IMG/VR virus record: IMGVR_UViG_3300027816_000239
Location: 1 to 35,692 of that record
DNA from: a virus
Length of the DNA stretch: 35,692 nt
Direction: 5' to 3' (one strand)
The position numbers and the translations under genes are program-made. Shown piece by piece: positions 14,360-23,500 of the stretch; within the stretch, counting starts at the first letter, position 1; each line of letters starts with the position of its first letter. The notes under the pieces are model-generated. The model did no database searches and was not told the DNA's origin. It saw only the letters and a list, made by a program, of their open reading frames with translations.

Positions 14360-17239
14360 ATGGCTACAACAGACCTATTGTCGGCGGTGCTATCCACAGA
14401 GGGGTGGTACTGCATTGTCGGCTTGAAGAAAAAAGGACTGCCCAAACAGGTCTTTGTACAGACGCTGGTAGAAGCAGACCAAGAAATACAATCCCTTTTA
14501 AGCAAGCACTATGATGTTTATTTTGCCTGCTCGAAGTACGAAAAGCCTTCCACACGAACAGCGGATAACGTAAAAAATATTAAGTCGTTTTGGCTTGATA
14601 TCGATTGCGGAGAAGGAAAACCTTATGCAGATCAGGCTGATGGGGCTTTAGCCCTGCTCAACTTTTGCAAAGCATTAGGACTTCCTAAGCCGACTATTGT
14701 TAATTCAGGGCGGGGGCTTCATGTCTACTGGCCTTTGATATCGGCTGTCCCTCGGCTTGATTGGAAGCGTGTAGCGGAGAAACTAAAGAAACTTTGCGTC
14801 GATTACAACCTCGAAGCCGACCCTGCTCGTACATCAGATGCAGCATCTATCTTAAGAATACCGGAGACCTTAAACTATAAACCTGATCCCCCTGCGCAAG
14901 TCCAACTACAGCACCTCTCTCAACCAGTAGACTTTGAGTCGTTTAAAACTTTATTGGGTGTGTCCGACACAGACGGAGAGGCGCCTGACTATGCTACTAG
15001 CAATTTAAATGAACTAACCAAAGCCTTGATGGGTAACCGGCAATCTCGGTTCCAAACCATTTGGCTAAAAACTCAGAACAGCGAGGGGTGTGCTCAGATA
15101 AAGTATGCGATGGATAACCAAGAAAGTTTGGAAGAGCCGCTTTGGCGTGGCGCGTTATCAATTGCAGCATACTGTGTAGATAGTGATACAGCCGTACATG
15201 AGATATCTAAAGGGCACCCAAACTACTCTGAGCAAGAGACTGAAAACAAAGTTAAGTTAATTAAAGGCCCCTATACCTGCGAAGTATTTAATAAAAACAA
15301 CCCCAACATCTGCGACAAGTGCCCGCATTGGGGTCAGATCAAATCGCCTATTGTGCTTGGTGCCGAGATTGCTGAAGCCGCACCGGAAGATAATGTTGTC
15401 CAAGTTACCCCACCGGCTGCGTTTATGCCGGTTACATACACTATTCCTGAGTACCCGTTTCCATTCTTTAGAGGTAAGAACGGCGGAGTTTATTCCCGCC
15501 CCGCCGAAGATGGCGAAGAGCCAGACCTAATTTATGAGCATGACCTGTATGTAGTAAAGCGTATGCGTGACCCCGAGTACGGCGAAATGGTTTGGATGAG
15601 GCTGCACACACCAAAAGATGGAGTCAAAGAATTTGCATTGGCGGCTATGGATTTACTTGCAAAAGAGAAACTGCGGGACAAACTTGCTTATCAAGGAATC
15701 GTTGCCATGACTAAGCAGATGGAAGCGATTATGTTCTATGTTGTGCGGTTTACTAAGGAGTTGCAGTTCAAACACGAGGCAGAAATTATGAGAACGCAGT
15801 TTGGTTGGACAGATAAATATAAATCTTTTGTAGTAGGCGACACAGAAATTTGCGCCGACGCCGACAGGTATAGCCCACCGTCTAGTTACACTAAAGAATT
15901 AGCGCCGTGGTTTGAGCCACAAGGCACGCTAGAAGAGTGGCAGTCTGTTATTAATGTCTACAACAACCCCGGCTTTGAGCCTATGGCATTTGGCTTCTTT
16001 ACGGCTTTTGGTGCCCCCCTTATGAAACTGCTGAATCTCAAGGGCGCCATCATCAATCTAATTAACAACGAGTCCGGTACAGGTAAAACTACGACGCTGA
16101 AGGCTATGCATAGTGTGTACGGCCACCCCGAGGAGTTGATGCTGATTCAAAGGGATACTATGAACGTCAGGCTCCACCGGCTTGGGGTTATGAACAACCT
16201 CGGGTTAGGCTGTGACGAGATTACCAAGATGACTCCAGACGACTTCTCCGACTGGGCATACGCTGTTTCTCAAGGCCGAGGCCGTGGCCGGATGAAGTCT
16301 AGTGCCAATGAAGAGCGTAAAAACTTTGCCCGTTGGGAGACTATCCTCCTGTGCTCGTCAAACGCATCGGTGGTAGACAAGTTGAAGTCCTTGACTAAAT
16401 CGGCAGACGGAGAGTTAATGCGGGTTATCGAGTATGAAATCCCGTCAGTTAAGTTGCTGAGCAAGGAAGAAGCGGATGAAATTTATCCTAAGTTGTATAC
16501 AAACTATGGTCACGCGGGGCGTATATACCTGCGCGACTTGGTTTCTAACTTGGAAGAACGGCTTGAAGAAGTTCGTCAAATCCAAAAGATCATCGATAAA
16601 AAGGTTGGATTCACAAACCGTGAACGTTTTTGGTCAGGTGTTGCTGCTTGCAATATTGCTGGGGCTTTATTTGCTAGGCGTTTGGGGCTTTTTGATATTG
16701 ATGTTGGCAGAGTGTTCAAGTGGATGCTCACCCATTTTGGGGAAATGAAAGAGGAGATTAAGCCACCCCTGACGAGCCAAGCCAGTGTCATCGGTGAGTT
16801 TTGGAATATGCACCGCAACAATACGCTGGTTATTAATGGTGAGGTTGACAAGCGAACCGGGGTAGAAATGTTGCCGATTCTAGAGCCACGCGGGGAGTTG
16901 ATGATCCGCATGGAGCCGGACACCATGAAGTTGTTTATTACGGCTACCGCACTGCGGAAATACTGTACCGAGCATCGGATCACGCTAAAGGATGTCCTGA
17001 CTTCTTTGACCGCCGAGGGTGTCTATGGGGGCGCTACGAAGAAACGGATGTCCAAGGGCACTAAATTAAGCGCTGTACCGCCCGTAGATGTGTACGTCTT
17101 TGACTGCTCTAGGGGCGATTTCCTTGACCCAGACGTCTTTATCGCCGCCGCTCAGCACGGTTTAGATGACCCTGATGCGGCTCAGGAAGAGGTTCAGGAG
17201 GAGGCTCCGGCGGAGGAAACACCGAAAGATGCAGGTTAA
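14360..17239 (+). CDS. Primase-helicase: AEP-like primase plus DUF927-type helicase (959 aa)
   Basis: The N-terminal part (about 60-200) looks like an archaeo-eukaryotic primase (prim-pol) domain: D80-x-D82 in FWLDIDCG, then NSGRGLHVYW with H121, then D154 in DPARTSDAASILRIPE. A Cys-rich knot (about residues 309-325, ending CDKCPHWG) follows. The C-terminal half has Walker A ESGTGKT with K576 and Walker B-like LGCDE with D619-E620, in the setting typical of DUF927/D5-like helicases. An acidic Glu/Ala-rich tail follows. The protein would unwind DNA and make primers for the family A polymerase. It starts two bases after the HTH gene. Confidence 0.9.
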   Translation: MATTDLLSAVLSTEGWYCIVGLKKKGLPKQVFVQTLVEADQEIQSLLSKHYDVYFACSKYEKPSTRTADNVKNIKSFWLDIDCGEGKPYADQADGALALLNFCKALGLPKPTIVNSGRGLHVYWPLISAVPRLDWKRVAEKLKKLCVDYNLEADPARTSDAASILRIPETLNYKPDPPAQVQLQHLSQPVDFESFKTLLGVSDTDGEAPDYATSNLNELTKALMGNRQSRFQTIWLKTQNSEGCAQIKYAMDNQESLEEPLWRGALSIAAYCVDSDTAVHEISKGHPNYSEQETENKVKLIKGPYTCEVFNKNNPNICDKCPHWGQIKSPIVLGAEIAEAAPEDNVVQVTPPAAFMPVTYTIPEYPFPFFRGKNGGVYSRPAEDGEEPDLIYEHDLYVVKRMRDPEYGEMVWMRLHTPKDGVKEFALAAMDLLAKEKLRDKLAYQGIVAMTKQMEAIMFYVVRFTKELQFKHEAEIMRTQFGWTDKYKSFVVGDTEICADADRYSPPSSYTKELAPWFEPQGTLEEWQSVINVYNNPGFEPMAFGFFTAFGAPLMKLLNLKGAIINLINNESGTGKTTTLKAMHSVYGHPEELMLIQRDTMNVRLHRLGVMNNLGLGCDEITKMTPDDFSDWAYAVSQGRGRGRMKSSANEERKNFARWETILLCSSNASVVDKLKSLTKSADGELMRVIEYEIPSVKLLSKEEADEIYPKLYTNYGHAGRIYLRDLVSNLEERLEEVRQIQKIIDKKVGFTNRERFWSGVAACNIAGALFARRLGLFDIDVGRVFKWMLTHFGEMKEEIKPPLTSQASVIGEFWNMHRNNTLVINGEVDKRTGVEMLPILEPRGELMIRMEPDTMKLFITATALRKYCTEHRITLKDVLTSLTAEGVYGGATKKRMSKGTKLSAVPPVDVYVFDCSRGDFLDPDVFIAAAQHGLDDPDAAQEEVQEEAPAEETPKDAG

Positions 17240-17426
17240 TGGGGTCAACTACGAGGTCGATTGGACTAAGTTTAGGGTAGGCAGATCCTTCTTTGTGCCC
17301 TGCCTAGATGTAGAGGAAGCCCGAGCCGTTGTAAAAAACACTATGGACAGACTGGGATTTGAGGTCAAAGTAAAGTTAGTAGTGGAGGACGGGTTCCGTG
17401 GCTTGCGTATTTGGAGAATTGGGTAG
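17229..17426 (+). CDS. Hypothetical small protein, last of the rightward arm (65 aa)
   Basis: ATG 17229 overlaps the primase-helicase stop by 11 bases. The 65 residues look like a compact alpha/beta fold: a beta hairpin (NGVNYEVDWTKFRVGRSFFVP), a helix (VEEARAVVKNTMDRLG) and a final beta pair. This pattern is common in small phage proteins. No family is recognised. The hairpin cluster and terminator follow it. Confidence 0.7.
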   Translation: MQVNGVNYEVDWTKFRVGRSFFVPCLDVEEARAVVKNTMDRLGFEVKVKLVVEDGFRGLRIWRIG

Positions 17427-17437
17427 TACACTTCGAC

Positions 17438-17501
17438 CTGACAGTGCCTCCTCGCTGTCGGTGCCTATGGCACTCCTCTTGGTGGTTGAACTCCTTCAAC
17501 C
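17438..17501. repeat. Three consecutive inverted repeats in the convergent gap
   Basis: Three small hairpins lie back to back: CTGACAG/CTGTCGG (17438-17461, 7 pairs with one G-T), GTGCC-TAT-GGCAC (17461-17473) and GGTTGAA-CTCC-TTCAACC (17484-17501). None has a T-run on either strand. They may block read-through or protect 3' ends of the converging transcripts. Confidence 0.6.
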
Positions 17502-17505
17502 TTGC

Positions 17506-17533
17506 ACCCCCGCCCAGCGCGGGGGTCTTTTTT
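17506..17533 (+). terminator. Rho-independent terminator of the rightward arm
   Basis: Stem ACCCCCGC with GCGGGGGT (17506-17526), eight pairs, loop CCAGC, then C and six T (17528-17533). The T-run reaches the stop codon of the leftward giant gene (17532-17534). On the minus strand no T-run follows, so leftward termination here is not evident. Confidence 0.88.
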
Positions 17534-20500
17534 ACTCTCTGCCGTATTCCAACATTGGGGAAACCCGTGGGCGTAGTTTCTTCTGAATCTGCGCACCAAA
17601 CACTTCGGCTTCCATTTGGTTCTGTCCCCGACGCTTGAAAGAGTCGATTACATCTTTTGGTTCAACTGCGTACTCTGGGTACTTTTGATTAAACTTTTGG
17701 ATGTTTTCAATGGTGTCTGCATAAGCATCGGTATTGCCGCGCTCCATCCATAGTCTATTCATTAGGGTATTACGCTTGTCAATTACTTTTTGCTCGTAGG
17801 TCTTAGCCTCAATGGCTGCTTTCTGTTTTTGAGCAAGGCGCTCAGGCTGCAGTCCAATTGATTGTATTGCAAGTTCCCAAGCCGAAAAGTTATCTACTAG
17901 CGTAATTCCAGATCTAGTTTTAGCCCCCTCATCAGCCATGCGATAGGCAGCAGCAGGTTTAGACACAATTGCCGGAGCGGCTTTCTCAAAGGCACGTTGG
18001 TATTGTCCTTGCTCCATTAATTCGATAGCCTCGGCCCAATTTACCCCTAACCCAACTACAGGGCCAGCATTGGCAATTACACTCTCCACCACATTCTCTC
18101 GGGTATCGGTAGAGAACCGAGGATCACGCAACCATAAATTTACGGGGTCAAGGCTGACACGCTCACTCAGTGAGCCACCAGTTGCAACTGAAGCCGGGCC
18201 ACGGACAACTGCCTCCATAGTTCCACGGCCAGCCTTACGGGCAGTATCTTCACCCATGCCCATCTTCTTGTATATGTCGGCTACATAACCACCAAGTTCG
18301 ACTTCCATGTAGTTCTTAAACCAGTTATCCCAGTCAAAGAACTCATCGTCGTCATCATTTGCCGCTAATTTAACTATGTTACCAATTAACAAAGTAAAAA
18401 ACGGTAAAGCCTCTGCACCGCCAAGCAAGAATGTCACACCTAAAATACCAGCCAACCGACGACGCCCTTCTTTGTAAGTCTCTCGGCGCTGAGCATCGGC
18501 TTCGGCAATCCGCTGGTCTATGATGTTCTGCGGAATCTTGTCTTCGATCATCTGCCGCCGAAACTCTTTTATCTCAGCTTTACGGAATGGGGCGGCAAGA
18601 GTAAAGTAAAAGTTACGGGCTACGACGTAAGTAGCTAACACAGAGTATTGTTTAAATTTAGTCAACACCGAAAGCAGCGGGGGCGTAAAGTACCGTGGCT
18701 TCATCTGACGAGTAAAGTCACCCAAAGACAGGCCAGCAATATCTTTAGCTTCCGTAATTGCTAACTCAAAGGCTTCGTCTGGTGTATTTGGTATTGGGTT
18801 ACCTGCATTATCACGCTGGATAACGCCACGTAAATTTTTCTTAGGTTCATTTAAGAACTTGTCGTAGGCTAACTCAAACACAGACAGTAGCGTTACTTCG
18901 CGGTTTAGCCTTTCAGACTGATGAAACAATGCAGCAATAGTCCGTTTTACTGTGTTGTACCGCCCTGTATAAAGCTCTGATGGTCGACCACCAATGTCCA
19001 TAATGTCATTGGTCTGCGAGATATTGATATCGTTATCTTCAATAAATCGGTCTGCCGCTCGTTGCATCAATGGGTCTAAGTTGCCGCCTTCTACAATCGA
19101 CGGGAACTCCATCTGCATAATTTGTCCTTTAAACGCCGGACTAATTGTACGTTTCGGCATTGTGGCTGTGTACCGACCAAGATTTTTAAGCATTACAGCA
19201 TTTGCTTTAGCATATCCATATCGGCCACCAATATAAGGCATTGTGATCGCAGCCATACCTAAAAGGTTTAGCATAGCCGAGAACGGCGCAGACAGCATAA
19301 AATAAAACGTAGCATCTGATAGTTTGCCTGCTACTACCGCAGACATGCTGGTATCTTCGTTGCTTAGAATTGTCGGCGTGCGCTTCTCTACTTCCTTGAT
19401 GTAATCGTCGTAGACATCCGAGTTAGGTAAATTTTTGACGTATTCCTTGGCATTAATTAAGTTATTAATAAATCTTTCTGAATATTTAAACCGCGACTGT
19501 TGATAAGCAGTATGTACAGCCGTAGTAGCAAAAACACGGATCATATCTTCACTAGCACCTTGAATTGACTGCCGGTTGATAAACATTTTCCGAACACTTT
19601 GCTGGGGGAGCAAAATATAAATTAACTGATTAAGACTTTCTTTAAGTTCTTTCTTTGTATTTTCTACAGCAAATACTTTTTCTACTTCTTCTTGGGTTGG
19701 GATTTGGCCCATTTGTTTAGTTAGAGCTTTTTCAATTTCTTGATACTCTTTTTGAGTAGGTTTAGTTATGGCGCCTACAGAGTCTATAATATCTTGAACG
19801 TCTTTAAGAACTTGAGTCGAACTAGCATTTTGATTGTATAGCTCTGAGATGCCGTTACCTTTGCGCATGGTTTCGGCTAAGTTTTGCTGCTGTGCGTTGC
19901 CATTTGATAGCTGTCTTTTACGCTTACGAAACGCTAACTCTCTACCCAATACAGTTTCAAACTCATAGAACTCTTTAAAGTTGCCTTTGCCGACTTGGAA
20001 CCAATAGTTACCAAAACGACGTAGGGGGAAGTAAGGTGCGACTAACTTATCACGACCAAACTTATCATTGATTTCTTTAATAACCTTTTGACGCTCGGCT
20101 TTGGGCAACTGCAACGCACGCTTCTTCATCTCCGAAACCATTGTATTAATGGAGTCGGCGTAAAAATCTCTTACACGGCGATAAATAGTTTTAAACTCAG
20201 GATTTAGTCCATCCCAAGCTGCTTGCATTGCTGGGTTTAAAGAACCTGCTTGTGCTGTATCTGGATCAATCCCTCGGATAGTAGACTCCAACATAATTCG
20301 ACCCATGAGCCGAGACTGTTTCGGATAACGTGCTTGCAAGCGAGTCCATTCGGCTAAAATGTCTTTAGCCTTGGTCATTGTGCGGTTCCGATCAGCAATC
20401 ATCTGCTCAATAATTCGGATAGCACCGCTAATCTGAGGGAACTTAGTCTTGGTTAGGTCATCAATTTGACGTAAGTTAGAAAAACCAAGAATAGACCGAC

Positions 20501-23500
20501 GGAATATAGTATTGCCTGCATCCCACATTGGCGCAAGAATATCAGAACGTAATTTATCCCATGTTTCGTGCCCTTTAATAGCACTTTCAATTTCACCAAC
20601 AAGTTTTACTGCGACTTGTTCTGCAGAACGCCATGTTGTTGAAATTGGCCCCTGAATACGTTTACCTTTTGGGGCGAATCGAGCACCTGCCGCTGTGGGG
20701 GTACGGGTGCGCACTGCCGAGAACAACTGTGTAGCCGTAGCCATAGCGTTACTAGCAAGGTTATCTATGCCAACCATTTGATAAATTGCACGGACTAGGC
20801 GTGTAAAGAACGGCATCTTAGCCGGTTTGTACATCATCTTTCTAAGTCGGTCTTGGAATGACTTATTAGTAAAGACCTCAGATACAAACTCGTGGATATC
20901 AGTTAGACCATACAAGTCCAGCGGAATATTAGCAACTGCATACTCATACATCTTTTGGAGTTCTTCACGAGCAGCACGCTGCCCTTCCGTAAGCGTATTG
21001 GGGTCGGCGTTAAGGATAGCCTCAGTAGCCGCGTGCAGTACTTCGTGTAAGAAGACGTCGTTTGTAGAGTTATCAAGGTCTATCGTAATAGCATCGAATG
21101 CCGGGTAGTAAGCACCGGCAACCTCCAACCCACGGATGTTGTCTTCAAAGGCTTTGTTAACATCGGTAAATTCTGCAATTACCGGCTGCATGTTATAGCG
21201 AGGAGAGCGTAGTTCTTTTATACCTCTATAGACTTTTTCAAGGTTTTCATCCCGGTCATAGTTTTCAAAATATTTGTTATACAAATCCGGGTAGGTAAGC
21301 TGAACGTAATTAAACATTCGCTTCTGTTGATGATGTGTTTTTAAGTCAATCTGGCGACGGGTTAAGTCTCGAGCGCTGTTGAAGCTAATCGTAGTTGGTA
21401 GGTCTAACGCTGCTAGTTTTGCGGCTAGTTCTTTGTATAGCGGATTAGTAAGCCGAGTTGAGAGTACCTCAAGAGCACGCTTTAAATTGCCTTTGGCTAT
21501 CTCATCGGCAACTGCAGGGGCAATATTTCGGGGCTTAGCAAGTCGATTTATTACTTGGTCTTCGATGCTTCCCGGCGTAGTTTGCCCAGAAAATCTGGCA
21601 CGCTCGCGCTCTTCTGCAAGGTATTCAGGGCTAAGTTCAACTCCTCCAGATACTCCGGGTTCGCCTGCTGCTGTTCCCCCAAATCTCTCCACGCTGTCAG
21701 CACGGCGTTCATTTCTCCTTTGGTAGGAGCCAGAATCTTGGAAGCGTTTTCCACGAGGTTTAGCGTTTGCATCTGTATTTACCTTTCGAATAAATTCAAA
21801 AATATTTTTATTATCACGTAAAATTTTAAATACACGACGTTTAATATCACTTATTGTAGTGTCGCCAAATTCAAGTTCTTGACCTTCCATCCTATACGTA
21901 ATTCGCTGCATCTCAGCAGGGAAATCGGCGTTGTGGCTACGCACTTTATGATGAGCAAGTTCATGGATCATTGTCCCCACTAACCCAGCAGCGGCATCAC
22001 CCATTTTTTCTGCTTCGGTTACAGCCGGATTTATATACGAACCGTTAAAAGGCAATCGAATGCTTACGCCTCGATACTCTGTGTCAAAACTTATGCCAAT
22101 AGCCTCGTTGCGAAGGTCATCGTACCCCATAAGGTCGGCAACATAAGATCTAAGTTTTTGGAACTCATCACCGATTTCGTATATGAACTTGTCAAAACGT
22201 TGACCAAATTTGTCTCGGGCCATTTCAACTAAAGATGAACCCTTAACATTTGTTATCTTACGTTCAATTTCAACTTTTTTAGATTCCCATTCAGTATCGG
22301 TAAGTTTATTGTCATACCAATCAGACCTAGCATCTTCCAGTTCTTTTTTAAGTTTCTTAATTTCTTCTTGATCTGGAAGTTCGACGTTATCGTGCAACAT
22401 AACACGTTTAGCATCAACGTTGGCTTGATCAATCTTAAACTCATCAAGGTTAATTCTAGAATTCTTAAGGTCATCTTGAGACAGTTCAGGGATAACCCGA
22501 CCTTTAACAATTAAGCGGCCTTCTTTAACCTCAATGACATCGCCTTCAGAGATGTCAGAAGCAACTTTTACAATCCCAGCATCGCCTTTAGGAGCAAGTT
22601 CTTCTGGTGCAGTTGCTTTAATAGTTCCTCTGTCGTCATACAGATACTGTATTGACCCAAAGTTTTTAGCGTCATTCCCTAAATCAACAGCCCCATAAAC
22701 TAAGTTTAAATAACTAGTTAACTGCTCAAACCCTTTTTCCGTCGTTGGCGAAAACCGTTGCCGATTTAAATCAAACGGATAATTAGAATCTTCTGGCTTT
22801 ACATTTTTATTAGGTGATACGTCAAGATAAAAATTTCTTGGCACTATTTTAGCATCGAAGCCCGTACCTACTGCAATCTTCCCATCAAACTGCCACAATC
22901 CATTAGAGAGTATGTGCAGGTTATCGCTGTACATATACCGTTGAGGGTTTTTCTGAACATAAATTCGTGCAGTACCCCAATCAAACTTAACGTCAGCAAA
23001 TTGAGTGTAGCTGTCATACGGAAATTGATCCCCTATGCGAACAGTATCACCGTTAAAAGAAACAGAAATATCTGCAAATAACGGGCTTTTTTCTAAAACT
23101 GCGTATCCAAACTCGCTATCGGGGATTTTGATAGCAACGTCTTCCCCAGTAGAAGAATCCTTGTACGACTCTGGTACAACAACTTCGGCAAAAGTGCCGT
23201 GCCCATCCGGAAACATTTGAAGGTATTGAGGGGGTATCTGATCGCCTTTGTACACCCGAACATCAGGCGCAAGGTTAGGATCATCCATCGCCTCTTCAAG
23301 TTCTGACCCCGTACTTTCCAAAACACTTAGCACACCATCACGGTACGTAACTACTTTAATACGCTCGTTATTAAACAAAAACTGCATCTTGGCAATACCC
23401 AAACCGCCAGAATCTCGAGTACCTTCTTTTTTAGTACCAGCAATAGTTAAGAATGTAGTCGATAGCGTCTCGGGAGACATACCAGTGCCGTTATCTAATA

